A stretch of DNA of 64,000 nucleotides, from positions 5,540 through 69,539 of the forward strand of contig CAYPGE010000003.1 in assembly GCA_964409865.1 (NCBI GenBank). The letters run 5' to 3'. The notes beneath the pieces are model-generated. The model worked only from the letters and a program-made list of their open reading frames with translations. It made no database searches and had not been told where the DNA came from. Positions within the stretch are counted from its first letter, which is position 1; each line of letters starts with the position of its first letter. The stretch is from Anammoximicrobium sp964409865. Its GTDB lineage: Bacteria > Planctomycetota > Planctomycetia > Pirellulales > Pirellulaceae. The position numbers and the translations under genes are program-made. Positions 52,092 through 60,875 of this stretch are shown one piece after another.

Positions 52092-53555
52092 TCACGGAGG
52101 AGAGTTGTACACCTCGATCGTCGACAACGTCGGGCAAGCCAGGCACTTGGTCAGCTTGACGCGCAGGCGGTCGGCCTGGACTCGCTCCGTGCGAAGAATC
52201 CGGCGAGGACCGATCGTTTGCCCCTCAGTCAGCGCTTGCCATCGACCGCCGACGCGGGCTTCGATCTCGAACGATTCCACGCGCTGGCCCAGCGGAATGG
52301 GCTCTTGGATCCGTACACGGTCGAACTCGACGGCCCCGCCGAAATCCACTTCCAACGACGCCTCGCGGACGTTGTCATCCGCCGCCCAGTAGGTGTCGCG
52401 ATCACCATCCGTCAACCGCACCGCGGCAAAACACTCAGCCCCATCCCGCACGTTGCTGGCGGTGACCGGCTTGCCCCGCGCTAGATCCGTGCGGAAGGTC
52501 TCCTGCAGCACCCGGCCGAATTCCAACAGCCGTGCCACGTCGTTCTCGTGGAACAGCCCGCGGCGGTCCGGCGGAACGTTCAGCAGCAGGTTGCAGCCGC
52601 GGCCGACGCTGGCATAGTAAATCTCCAACAGCTGGTCCAGGGTCTTGACCTTGTCGTTCTGCGACTCGTGCCAAAACCAGCCGGGACGGATCGAGACGTC
52701 GCATTCGGCGGGCACCCAGTGCGTGCCGCCACGGTCGCCGTGCCAGAGGGATTCCTTCTCGGAAACGCCCGGCCAGCGGCCTTCGCGGTTGAACGTGGCC
52801 CAGTTCGGGTCGTAGCCCAAGCCGCTTTCGTTGCCGACCCAGCGGATGTCCGGGCCGCCGTCGCTGAAGCGAATGCAACCGGGCTGCAACTCGCGGACCA
52901 GCGCCCAGGCCTTGGGCCATTGATAGTACGTCTTGTTGTCGATCGTCCGTCTTTCGCGAGCCCCGCCGTAGTATCCGTCGCCGCCGTTGGCCCCGTCATA
53001 CCAGCTCTCGAAGATCTCGCCGTAGTTGGTCATCAGTTCGCGGAGCTGATTGCGGTAGTACTCGACGTATGCATCGCGGGCGTATTCCGCGTGATTCCGG
53101 TCCCAAGGCGACAGATAGACGCCGAACTTCAAGCCGTGCTTGCGGCAGGCGTCGGCGCATAGTTTCACGACGTCGCCTTGGCCATTCTGCCACGGAGAAT
53201 GCTTCACCGAGTGTTCCGTGTATTGGCTCGGCCACAGGCAGAAGCCATCGTGGTGCTTGGCGGTCAGTATCAGCCCCTTCATGCCAGCCTCTTTGGCGAC
53301 TCGCGCCCACTGGTCGGCATCCAGTTGAGTCGGATTGAACAGCTGGGGCGATTCGTCGCCGTTGCCCCATTCGCGATCGGTGAACGTGTTCAACGTAAAG
53401 TGGATAAAGCCGTAGAACTCCAACGGGTGCCACGCCAGGTGGGCTTCGCTCGGCACCGCACCAAACGGCTGGGGCGGCGCGAACGGCTCGGCGGACAATG
53501 CGTCGCTGAAAAGGAACAACGGGACAGCAGCGGCAAAGCAACACACTCGCATCAT
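52092..53555 (-). CDS. Exported alpha-L-fucosidase (GH29) with C-terminal discoidin-like domain
   Basis: 487 residues with a signal peptide (VCCFAAAVPLFLFSDALSA). GH29 markers: YGFIHFTLNTFTDREWGNG, AKEAGMKGLILTAKHHDGFCLW, FGVYLSPWDRN and FESWYDGANG, where the Asp of WYD is the expected nucleophile. The catalytic domain ends near residue 350. The C-terminal ~125 residues (GKPVTASNVRDGAECFAAVR, TDGDRDTYWAADD, then VRIQEPIPLGQRVESFEIEA) match an F5/8-type C (CBM32-like) carbohydrate-binding fold. It would remove terminal fucose from glycans outside the cytoplasm. No other polysaccharide-degradation gene or sulfatase adjoins it. Confidence 0.92.
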   Translation of the reverse strand: MMRVCCFAAAVPLFLFSDALSAEPFAPPQPFGAVPSEAHLAWHPLEFYGFIHFTLNTFTDREWGNGDESPQLFNPTQLDADQWARVAKEAGMKGLILTAKHHDGFCLWPSQYTEHSVKHSPWQNGQGDVVKLCADACRKHGLKFGVYLSPWDRNHAEYARDAYVEYYRNQLRELMTNYGEIFESWYDGANGGDGYYGGARERRTIDNKTYYQWPKAWALVRELQPGCIRFSDGGPDIRWVGNESGLGYDPNWATFNREGRWPGVSEKESLWHGDRGGTHWVPAECDVSIRPGWFWHESQNDKVKTLDQLLEIYYASVGRGCNLLLNVPPDRRGLFHENDVARLLEFGRVLQETFRTDLARGKPVTASNVRDGAECFAAVRLTDGDRDTYWAADDNVREASLEVDFGGAVEFDRVRIQEPIPLGQRVESFEIEARVGGRWQALTEGQTIGPRRILRTERVQADRLRVKLTKCLACPTLSTIEVYNSPP

Positions 53556-53804
53556 GGTGGCACCGTCAGGTTTGAAAAAGGGCGGAAAAGGAAGCGGACC
53601 GGCGCCAGTAGTCTAGCGGCTGAGGGCTGGTTTGCACAGAACCAAGGCCGAGGGCAACCCGCTCATCGGCATCAATCCACGACCCAGACTCGACCTCGAT
53701 GACTTTTTCCCAATCCCCCTTTCCCGCTCGGCCGACAACAATTAAACTCTGGGGTGTCCAAAACTCAAGAACTGCAGCTACCATCCGCGAAGGCTTGCAC
53801 CGTT

Positions 53805-54008
53805 ATGCCGAAGCAAAAGACGCACAAAGGGACGAAGAAGCGTTTCCGCCTGACCGCCAAAGGGCACGTAAAACACCGGCACGCCGGCACAAGCCATTTA
53901 CAGACCCGGATATCAAAAAAGCGGCGCAGAAACCTTCGTGGCACCACGGTTGTCCACGAGACGATGGAGGCCAATGTGCGCCGCGCTCTGGCTGGGAACA
54001 GCAATTAA
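53805..54008 (+). CDS. rpmI: Ribosomal protein bL35
   Basis: 67 residues from ATG 53805 (MPKQKTHKGTKKRFRLTAKG), which matches the universal bL35 N-terminus. The frame is open upstream to 53754, but that part is not L35-like. The basic C-terminus (ISKKRRRNLRGTTVV) is also typical. It starts the rpmI-rplT-pheS-pheT cluster. infC, which usually precedes rpmI, is absent; the upstream gene is the fucosidase on the other strand. Confidence 0.95.
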   Translation: MPKQKTHKGTKKRFRLTAKGHVKHRHAGTSHLQTRISKKRRRNLRGTTVVHETMEANVRRALAGNSN

Positions 54009-54134
54009 GCTGATCTGCCGCAGGGTCGAAGTGTCGCTTGCAGAAAGGAGCCACACCTTACCGCGCCGTGGGCAATAAACACTGCCTCCGTTTTTGGCGG
54101 GGCCTGACGGTGCCAACGCATGGGATGAATCGTT

Positions 54135-54494
54135 ATGCGAACGAAGAATGGATGGTCCACGAATCGGGCCAAGAAGCGTTTATTTAAGCGTGCTAAAGGG
54201 TATCGAGGCGGTCGGCGAAAACTGCTGCGGACCGTCAAAGAGACGTTGATTCGCGCAGGCGCTTTCGCCTATCGCGACCGGCGAAACAAGAAGCGGAACA
54301 TCCGCCGGTTGTGGATCATCCGCGTGAACGCGGCGGTCCGCCAGCGGGGCATGCGTTACAGCGAGTTCATCAACGGACTGAAGAAGGCCGGCATCGAGAT
54401 GGACCGCAAGACGCTTTCCGAAATGGCGATTCACGACGCCCCTACGTTCGATCAGGTGGTGGACAAGGTTAAACAGGCTTTGGCAGCGGCCTAG
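54135..54494 (+). CDS. rplT: Ribosomal protein bL20
   Basis: 119 residues, with the family core KGYRGGRRKLLRTVKETLIR, YRDRRNKKRNIRRLWIIRVNAA and YSEFINGLKKAGIEMDRKTL. bL20 is needed for early 50S assembly and in some bacteria represses its own operon. The 126-nt spacer after rpmI contains a possible GCCTCC/GGCGGGG hairpin near 54090 but no convincing regulatory pseudoknot. pheS follows 22 nt later. Confidence 0.96.
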   Translation: MRTKNGWSTNRAKKRLFKRAKGYRGGRRKLLRTVKETLIRAGAFAYRDRRNKKRNIRRLWIIRVNAAVRQRGMRYSEFINGLKKAGIEMDRKTLSEMAIHDAPTFDQVVDKVKQALAAA

Positions 54495-54516
54495 GGCCTG
54501 CTTCGTTCGGACGGCT

Positions 54517-55545
54517 ATGGCACTGGCGGATTTCACGAAACAGTTGGACGATTTGGCAGCGCAGGCGGTGCAAGCGTTCGCCTCGGCGGCTACGGCAGAG
54601 GCGGTCGAGGCGTCGCGCGTCGAGTTTCTGGGCGCGAAGCAGGGCCGACTCAAAGCGGCACAAAAGGGCATGGGCGCTATCGACAAGTCCGATCGCCCCG
54701 CTGTCGGCAAGCGTTTCAACGAGGTCAAGGAGCAGGTCGAGTCGGCTTTCAAAGCCGCGTCCGAGCGACTGGCGGCCTCGCCGGTGGTGGCCAAGAAGAA
54801 AGAGGGACCGCAGTTCGACCCGACGGTGCCCGGCACGCCGCTTCGCATCGGCCATCTTCACCCCATCACCCAGACGATGGAAGAGCTGAAAGACATCATG
54901 GGACGATTGGGCTTCTCGGTCGCCGACGGCCCGGAGGTCGAAGACGAGTGGCATAACTTCGAGGCGCTGAACATCCCTCGCGAGCACCCGGCCCGCGACC
55001 CGCTGGACAACTTCTACCTGGCTACGGCCGATACGGCGGCCGGCGCCAAGACGGCGCTGCTGCGCAGCCAGACGAGCACGGTCCAGATCCGGGTGATGGA
55101 AAAGACGCCGCCGCCGGTGCGGATCATCTGCCTGGGACGCGTCTACCGCCCCGACACCGCGGACGCCACGCACTACCCCATGTTCCACCAGATGGAAGGG
55201 CTGCTGATCGACACCCAGGTGACGATGGCCGACTTGAAGAGCGTATTGCGGTTGTTCGCCGCCAGCTATCTCGGCCGCGACGTCCACATTCGCTTCCGCC
55301 CGTCGTTCTTCCCGTTCACGGAGCCGAGCGTCGAGGCGGATTTCCACTGGGACGGACAATGGATCGAGTTTGGCGGCGCCGGAATGGTCGATCCCCAAGT
55401 ACTGAACGCCGTGGGCTACGACCCGGAGAAATACATCGGCTTCGCCTTCGGGCTGGGCGTCGAGCGGCTGTGCATGCGCCGCCACGGGATCACCGACATC
55501 CGCGAGTTCTACAAGAACGACGTCCGCTTCCTTCACCAGTTCTAA
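54517..55545 (+). CDS. pheS: Phenylalanine-tRNA ligase alpha subunit
   Basis: 342 residues, standard length. The N-terminal coiled coil (~1-100) includes RVEFLGAKQGRLKAAQKG. The class II catalytic core shows HPITQTMEELKDIMGRLGF, motif 2-like RVYRPDTADATHYPMFHQME, FRPSFFPFTEPSVEADF and motif 3 FAFGLGVERLCMRRHGI. It pairs with PheT as an (alpha-beta)2 enzyme that charges tRNA-Phe. The stop is followed after 2 nt by a large inverted repeat (55548-55608), which lies between the two subunit genes. Confidence 0.97.
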   Translation: MALADFTKQLDDLAAQAVQAFASAATAEAVEASRVEFLGAKQGRLKAAQKGMGAIDKSDRPAVGKRFNEVKEQVESAFKAASERLAASPVVAKKKEGPQFDPTVPGTPLRIGHLHPITQTMEELKDIMGRLGFSVADGPEVEDEWHNFEALNIPREHPARDPLDNFYLATADTAAGAKTALLRSQTSTVQIRVMEKTPPPVRIICLGRVYRPDTADATHYPMFHQMEGLLIDTQVTMADLKSVLRLFAASYLGRDVHIRFRPSFFPFTEPSVEADFHWDGQWIEFGGAGMVDPQVLNAVGYDPEKYIGFAFGLGVERLCMRRHGITDIREFYKNDVRFLHQF

Positions 55546-55547
55546 AC

Positions 55548-55608
55548 AGAAAAGGGGTCAGGACTCTTTTCTGGCCGGACTCAGGAAAAGAGTCCTGACC
55601 CCTTTTCT
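55548..55608. repeat. Perfect 24-bp inverted repeat between pheS and pheT (REPIN-like)
   Basis: Arms 55548-55571 and 55585-55608 are exact inverted copies (24 bp each) around a 13-nt loop. The core reads AAAAGGGGTCAGGACTCTTTT. This resembles the palindromes mobilised by REP-associated (Y1/IS200-like) transposases, which I recall with this GGGGTCAGGACTC core. It begins 3 nt after the pheS stop and ends just before the pheT ribosome site GAGGT. It may also fold in the mRNA and set the ratio of the two subunits; it has no T-run beyond its own arm. Confidence 0.85.
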
Positions 55609-55618
55609 CGAGGTCATC

Positions 55619-57637
55619 ATGTTAGTTTCCTGGAATTGGCTCCAAGACTACGTGTCGTTGAAGATGTCGCACGACGAATTCGTCGAGCGGCTGTCGATGG
55701 CCGGACTGAACCACGAAGACAGCCGGACGGTCGGAGACGATCTGCAGATCGACCTGGAGATCACCAGCAATCGCCCGGACTGCCTGGGGCATATCGGCGT
55801 GGCTCGGGAGGTTTCCGTCCTGTGGCAAACGGGGCTCCGCGTGCCGCCGCCTCAGCCCGCCGAGAGCGGCCCGCCCGTGGCCGAGTTGACGAAGGTCGCC
55901 ATCGCGTGCCCGCAACTGTGCTTCCGCTACACGGCCCGCGTGCTGCAGGGCGTGCGGATCGCGCCCAGTCCGCAGTGGATGGTGGACCGGCTGGCGACGA
56001 TCGGGATTCCGGCGATCAACAACGTGGTGGACGTCACCAACTATGTGATGCTGGAATGCGGACAGCCGCTGCACGCCTTCGATTTTGCCAAGTTGGCGGG
56101 GCCGGAGATCATCGTGCGCGAGGCGCAGAGCGGCGAGCTGTTCGAGGCCATCAACCACAAGACGTACCCGCTGGAGCCGGGCATGTGCGTGATCGCCGAC
56201 GCCGAACGAGCGGTGGCCCTGGGCGGCGTCATGGGCGGGGCGCGGACCGAAGTGTCGGACGACACCACAGACGTGCTGATCGAGGCGGCGGATTTCGCGC
56301 CGCTGTCGATTCGGACCACGGCCCGCAAACTGATTCTGCACAGCCCCTCGTCCTACCGCTTCGAGCGCGGCGTGGATCCCCTCGGCGTCGATTGGGCCAG
56401 CCGCCGCTGTTGCGAGTTGATTCTGCAACTGGGCGGCGGACGTTTGGCCCAGGGCGTGATCTCGGTCGGGCAAGAAATCCCCGTCCGCGAGCCGATCGTG
56501 CTGCGGCTGTCGCAACTGCCGCGCGTGCTCGGGATCGAAATTCCGGCGGACGAAGTGCAGCGGATTCTGGCTGCCCTGGGGTGCCAGGGGGCGTCACACG
56601 ACGCGGCGTCGGTGACCGTGGTTCCGCCCAACTGGCGGCGCGATCTGACGCGCGAGATCGACCTGGTCGAGGAAGTCGCCCGCGTGTACGGCTACGACCG
56701 CATTCCCGAGGACGTCGGCGTGCCGATGGCCCCCTCGCACCGCAGCGACGAAGACCGCGTGCTGGGCAAAGTGCGGCAGGTGCTGCTGTGCGCGGGCTTT
56801 GACGAGGCGATGACGGCCAGCGTGGTGTCCGAGGAGTCGGCCGCCGCCCTCAGCCCCTGGACGGCCGCCGCCGCCTTGCAGACCAGCACGCCGATGCTCA
56901 AGGGCGCCGACCGGTTGCGGCGGAGCTTGATCCCCAGTCTGCTGGAAGCGCGGCGCGTGAACGAATCGCTGGGCAATCCGGTCATCGAGTTGTTCGAGAC
57001 CGCCCGCGTGTACCTGCCGGCCGCGGGCGGCCTGCCGGGCGAACAATGGACGCTGGGCATCGTTTCCGGAGGCGACTACTACCGGCTCAAGGGCGTCGTC
57101 GAAGCCGTGCTCGCCGCCCTGCGGCCGGGCACGCGACTGGAAGCCGTCGATACCCGGCAACCCTTGCTGGATTCCGTCAAGTCGTCCGAGTTCCGCGTGC
57201 AAGGCCAATGTTTGGGCTACATCGGCGAATTGTCCGCCGACGGCTTGCAGCAAGCCGGCTTGCGGTCGCCGGCCACGGTGGCCGAAATCCGCATGCCGGT
57301 GCTGGTCGAGCTGGCCGACTTGATTCCCAGGTATGCCGAGCAGAGCCCTTATCCGGCGATCGAGCGCGACTTGAACCTGATCGTCGACGAATCCGTGCGC
57401 TGGGCGAGCCTGGCGGAAACGGTCCAGCGAGCGGTGGGCGAGTGCCTGGAAAGCGTCCGCTACCAAGAGATCTATCGGGACCCGAAAAAAGACGGCGCCG
57501 GCAAGAAACGCCTGCTGTTTTCCATCACGCTGCGCTCCCGCCAGCGGACGCTGACGAACGAACAGGCCGACCAGATCCGGCAGCAGGTCGTCGATGCCTG
57601 CCACCAGTCCCACGGGGCGGTCTTGTTAGGGGCTTGA
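55619..57637 (+). CDS. pheT: Phenylalanine-tRNA ligase beta subunit, short form
   Basis: 672 residues against ~790-800 in most bacteria. The start is LVSWNWLQDYVSL. The B1 region (ITSNRPDCLGHIGVAREVS) is followed directly by the B3/B4 editing domain (IPAINNVVDVTNYVMLECGQPLHAFD, RFERGVDPLGVDWAS). The EMAP/tRNA-binding OB fold normally inserted after residue ~40 is missing. B5 (EIPADEVQRILAALGCQ) and the C-terminal FDX-ACB domain (SPYPAIERDLNLIVDE) are present. SD GAGGT lies just after the inverted repeat. The 3' end overlaps the convergent gene by 12 bp. Confidence 0.95.
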   Translation: MLVSWNWLQDYVSLKMSHDEFVERLSMAGLNHEDSRTVGDDLQIDLEITSNRPDCLGHIGVAREVSVLWQTGLRVPPPQPAESGPPVAELTKVAIACPQLCFRYTARVLQGVRIAPSPQWMVDRLATIGIPAINNVVDVTNYVMLECGQPLHAFDFAKLAGPEIIVREAQSGELFEAINHKTYPLEPGMCVIADAERAVALGGVMGGARTEVSDDTTDVLIEAADFAPLSIRTTARKLILHSPSSYRFERGVDPLGVDWASRRCCELILQLGGGRLAQGVISVGQEIPVREPIVLRLSQLPRVLGIEIPADEVQRILAALGCQGASHDAASVTVVPPNWRRDLTREIDLVEEVARVYGYDRIPEDVGVPMAPSHRSDEDRVLGKVRQVLLCAGFDEAMTASVVSEESAAALSPWTAAAALQTSTPMLKGADRLRRSLIPSLLEARRVNESLGNPVIELFETARVYLPAAGGLPGEQWTLGIVSGGDYYRLKGVVEAVLAALRPGTRLEAVDTRQPLLDSVKSSEFRVQGQCLGYIGELSADGLQQAGLRSPATVAEIRMPVLVELADLIPRYAEQSPYPAIERDLNLIVDESVRWASLAETVQRAVGECLESVRYQEIYRDPKKDGAGKKRLLFSITLRSRQRTLTNEQADQIRQQVVDACHQSHGAVLLGA

Positions 57638-59584
57638 CGGCGGCACGACGTGGGCCCGGATGCACTCGGCTAGGGCGACCGCGTCGGCGGTGGCCAGTCG
57701 CTTCAGCACGCACTCCCAGCGGAACGCGAAGCTGCCTCCCGGATCGCGCGGCCGATGTCGGAACAGCGTGTCGAAGGCTCTCGGCCGGAGCCGGTATTCT
57801 TCCTGAACGTGTTGAAAGCTGCGGATGAACGAGGAGAGATAGGTTTCCACAAAGGCCTTGTGATCGGGCAGGAACTTGGCTCGTTTGTTCACGGGATCCG
57901 CGTACTCGGCGGCGGAACGGGTCAGGTCCGCGCGAAAATCGGCAAACGAGCCCGTGTGGTGGGTGACGATCAGTTCGCTCGGAAACCCGTCCTTGTCCTC
58001 GACAATCACCTCGTCGCCGTCGTCGAAGAAGACATGACCGTCGTCCCCGCAGCGCCCGACGATCATGTTCGGGGCGGCGGCGCGCCCCAACAACTCCGCG
58101 AACCGCAGCGCGTATTCCTCTTGCCGAAGCCGCTCGACGGGCAACTTGTCCGTGGCGGTCCCGCGCGCATAGTCGCGTTCAAAGTAGGGTGTCCAGATGG
58201 GCCTGTCGCGCCCCTCCGAATTCTTGCCGCGATACGCTTCCCGGATCTTGCCGGTGACCAGGACGCCGGGAAGATTCATCGTCAGCCGGCGGCAGCCCAG
58301 TCGCCGATCCAGGACATAGTCCGTGTAATCTTCGGACCCGATCATCGCGTCCAGCAGCGATTGGCCGTGGTCCAGGCGATCGCAGACGTCCCACTTCTGG
58401 AGTCGGATGATCTTGATGATCTCTTGCTGGCTGCCCTCTTGTTTCAATTCCACGACATACACGCCGCGACGCCCTTGCAGGCGGCGTTCCAGCGACAGCG
58501 AGTCGGCAATTCGCCCCACGTTGATGTACTCCAGGTGCGCGTAGTCACGCACGAAGTTGTAGATCAAGCCGCGGGCCCTGTCGTCCAGCAACTGCTCGAT
58601 TTCCTGATCGCCACAGGGTGTCGCTTCGTCGAAAAAGGAATCCAAGAAGAGTTCGCCGTGTTCGATCCGCCCGCCGGGCAGCCATTGGATGTGCCGGTGA
58701 AACTCGGGCGCCATGCCCAGCAGCTTTTCCTCCAACACGCGGCCCTCGTCTAGCGGCTGCAATTCGGTCAACATCAATTGCCGCCATTCGATCTTCGTTG
58801 GATCGTCCCGGCGCAGTTCGGGAGGCACAACGGTGGTGAACTGCTGACTCAGGGCGGCGTGAGCGTTGCGAAGTTCAGCGGCCTTGAGCAGGCTGAAATC
58901 CAGCTTGACGAGGTGCTCCCAGAATCTGCGGCCGGCAACGAAAAAGCTGACTTCCGGATTGCCGTGGCGGTTGAAGCATTTGCTGTAGTATTGAATTTCG
59001 ATCAGGTGTTTCTGCAATTCCTTGTCGTCCAGGAGCGCCAAGTCCGCGAACTCCTGACACGTGACCATCCGCGTGCCCGTCACAGGGCTGTGATAGTAGA
59101 TCTGGCGGCCGCCGATGCCCAGCCGGCAGCTCTGAATCAGCCGGACTGCGTCTTCGGTCGAGATGGGACGAGGAGTGATCCGCCAGCATTCCCCGGCCCG
59201 TTGAATTGCGTCATGGACTTGCGCGTTGCCGGCCGAGAGAAACGAGATCCGGTGTTTGGGAAGGAGTTCCTGCAACAGGTCGTCCGCCTGGAAAGCCAAT
59301 TCCATCTGTTCCGGATCGGGCCGGATCTCGATGACATCACGCCGGAGGAAAAGGTCGACGGCAGAGGACCAGAGCGATTCTCGCTGTTCTTCGCTCAACG
59401 GCGGTTGCTGCGCCTGACGCCGCGCCTGGTCCACGCTGTCCACGTAGGCCGATCGTTGGCTGACATGGATTCCCGGCACCGACACCAAAGTCTCGCCCTC
59501 AGGAAAAATGGTAGCGACTTGGGGCTGCAGCTTTCTCGTTTCACCGGGAACTCGGGGGTCAGGGCCAAGGAATTTCAAGGTCAT
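57626..59584 (-). CDS. Unrecognised protein with possible kinase-like half
   Basis: 652 residues from ATG 59584 (a GTG at 59611 would add nine); neither start has a good ribosome site. I do not recognise a family. The N-terminal ~330 residues are helical and strand-mixed (LGIGGRQIYYHSPVTGTRMV). The C-terminal half has a strand with EIIKIIRLQKWD (possible beta-3 lysine), a helix with GQSLLDAMIGSEDYTDYV, and PNMIVGRCGDDGHVFFDDGDEV. The latter is reminiscent of the Asn and Asp-rich metal loop of protein-kinase-like folds. This is a weak analogy. No membrane segment or signal peptide. It lies 76 bp downstream of the URO-D-like gene on the same strand and may share its transcript. Confidence 0.6.
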   Translation of the reverse strand: MTLKFLGPDPRVPGETRKLQPQVATIFPEGETLVSVPGIHVSQRSAYVDSVDQARRQAQQPPLSEEQRESLWSSAVDLFLRRDVIEIRPDPEQMELAFQADDLLQELLPKHRISFLSAGNAQVHDAIQRAGECWRITPRPISTEDAVRLIQSCRLGIGGRQIYYHSPVTGTRMVTCQEFADLALLDDKELQKHLIEIQYYSKCFNRHGNPEVSFFVAGRRFWEHLVKLDFSLLKAAELRNAHAALSQQFTTVVPPELRRDDPTKIEWRQLMLTELQPLDEGRVLEEKLLGMAPEFHRHIQWLPGGRIEHGELFLDSFFDEATPCGDQEIEQLLDDRARGLIYNFVRDYAHLEYINVGRIADSLSLERRLQGRRGVYVVELKQEGSQQEIIKIIRLQKWDVCDRLDHGQSLLDAMIGSEDYTDYVLDRRLGCRRLTMNLPGVLVTGKIREAYRGKNSEGRDRPIWTPYFERDYARGTATDKLPVERLRQEEYALRFAELLGRAAAPNMIVGRCGDDGHVFFDDGDEVIVEDKDGFPSELIVTHHTGSFADFRADLTRSAAEYADPVNKRAKFLPDHKAFVETYLSSFIRSFQHVQEEYRLRPRAFDTLFRHRPRDPGGSFAFRWECVLKRLATADAVALAECIRAHVVPPSSP

Positions 59585-59660
59585 GGTTTTGTCTTTCGGT
59601 TTGAGCCGCACCGGCGCTGTGCAGGGCGACGCCGAGCAAAGGATTGGGGGGGGATGGGAG

Positions 59661-60875
59661 TCATGCGGAGGGCTTCATGTCTTCATCGAATTCTCCCAGT
59701 TGCAGCGGATAGGTGCCGTACTGGCGGACCAATTGGACGATGTAGTCGTACGTCGGCCCCGAGACGCTGCTGGTCACGGAGTGATCGGACTGAAAAATGA
59801 ACCCGCCGCCCTTGGCGGCGTTCAATTTGCGCAGTACTTCGCGGCGGATCGCATCGCGGTCCCCGGTTTCCCAAATTTGGATGTCGCTGTTGCCGCAAAA
59901 GGCCATGCGGTGACCGTAGCGCCGGCGAAGGTCGACGGCGTCCATGCCGGCTTTCACTTCCAGCGGATTGAACGCCTCCAGGCCGACCTCGATGTAATCC
60001 GAAAAGATGGCCTGCACGTTGCCGCAGCCGTGGTAGATTACCGGCACGTCGTGCGCGTGTGCCAGTTCCACCATCCGCGCCACCCACGGTTTGAAGTACT
60101 CGCGCCAGTAGGCCGGCGACATGAAGGTGCTCTTCTTGTACGCCACGTCGCCCCAGATCACAAAGCCGTCCAGCAGACCCGCGCCGGCCTCCAGTTCGGC
60201 CCGGGCCATCTCCAGGTAGAACTCGCCGATCCGATGGATGACGGCGCCCATCCGCTGCGGATACTCGGCCATCCAGAGCATCGAGTTCTCCTGGCCGATC
60301 AGCCGCGTCAGGCACTCGCTGGCTTCGATCATGCTGCCGTACACGGGAAAATCGGGCCGCAACGACCGCACGCTTTCGATCCACGGCGGCGAATTGCGTT
60401 GGAACCCGTCGCCCACGCCGGCGATTTGATTGTCGCCCGCCTCGAAAAACCGGCGGCGGTCGCGAGGATCGTCGAACTGGACCCGCTCCAGTTTCTCGAA
60501 GGTGTCCGTCTCCCAGCTGCGCATCTCGGGCATGGGAAACTCGAACCGCTTGTGCATCACCGCGCCGAAGCCGGTCTTGACCACCACCACCTCGGACGTC
60601 TCCTGCAGCGTCTCGAAAGGCCGAATCCAGGGGTCCATGTTCGGCACGGTGGCGATCCAATCCAGGTCGTAGTAGTAGTACGGGTTCGCATCGGCGGGCA
60701 AGCCCAGTTCCTCGCGCCAACGCTTGACGAAACTGCCCCAGAAAAAATCGCTGATCGGCACCCGGTCCGGTTCGCCGTGCCGCAGCGCCGCGTTCATCCG
60801 TTCCAGTTTTCGCAGCGTGTTCTCCTTGCGCCCGCCCTCCGCCGCCGACGGGCCCACCGTATCGAACGTGCTCAT
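59661..60875 (-). CDS. URO-D / corrinoid methyltransferase-like protein
   Basis: 404 residues from ATG 60875, chosen over ATG 60911 because AAGGGGAG lies 8 nt upstream. The opening ENTLRKLERMNAALRHGEPDRVPISDFFW is typical of the uroporphyrinogen decarboxylase fold superfamily. Towards the C-terminus, VPVIYHGCGNV (~residue 281) supplies HxC and MAFCGN about 50 residues later supplies a second Cys. This H-x-C...C arrangement is the zinc site of MtaA/MtbA-like cobamide methyltransferases rather than of true HemE. It is thus more likely a methyltransferase of unknown substrate. No corrinoid protein gene is next to it. Confidence 0.82.
   Translation of the reverse strand: MSTFDTVGPSAAEGGRKENTLRKLERMNAALRHGEPDRVPISDFFWGSFVKRWREELGLPADANPYYYYDLDWIATVPNMDPWIRPFETLQETSEVVVVKTGFGAVMHKRFEFPMPEMRSWETDTFEKLERVQFDDPRDRRRFFEAGDNQIAGVGDGFQRNSPPWIESVRSLRPDFPVYGSMIEASECLTRLIGQENSMLWMAEYPQRMGAVIHRIGEFYLEMARAELEAGAGLLDGFVIWGDVAYKKSTFMSPAYWREYFKPWVARMVELAHAHDVPVIYHGCGNVQAIFSDYIEVGLEAFNPLEVKAGMDAVDLRRRYGHRMAFCGNSDIQIWETGDRDAIRREVLRKLNAAKGGGFIFQSDHSVTSSVSGPTYDYIVQLVRQYGTYPLQLGEFDEDMKPSA

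Noticed and set aside
54009..54134. A bL20 autoregulatory leader RNA upstream of rplT
   Set aside because: Only a weak hairpin is visible and no pseudoknot or rRNA-mimic could be drawn with confidence.
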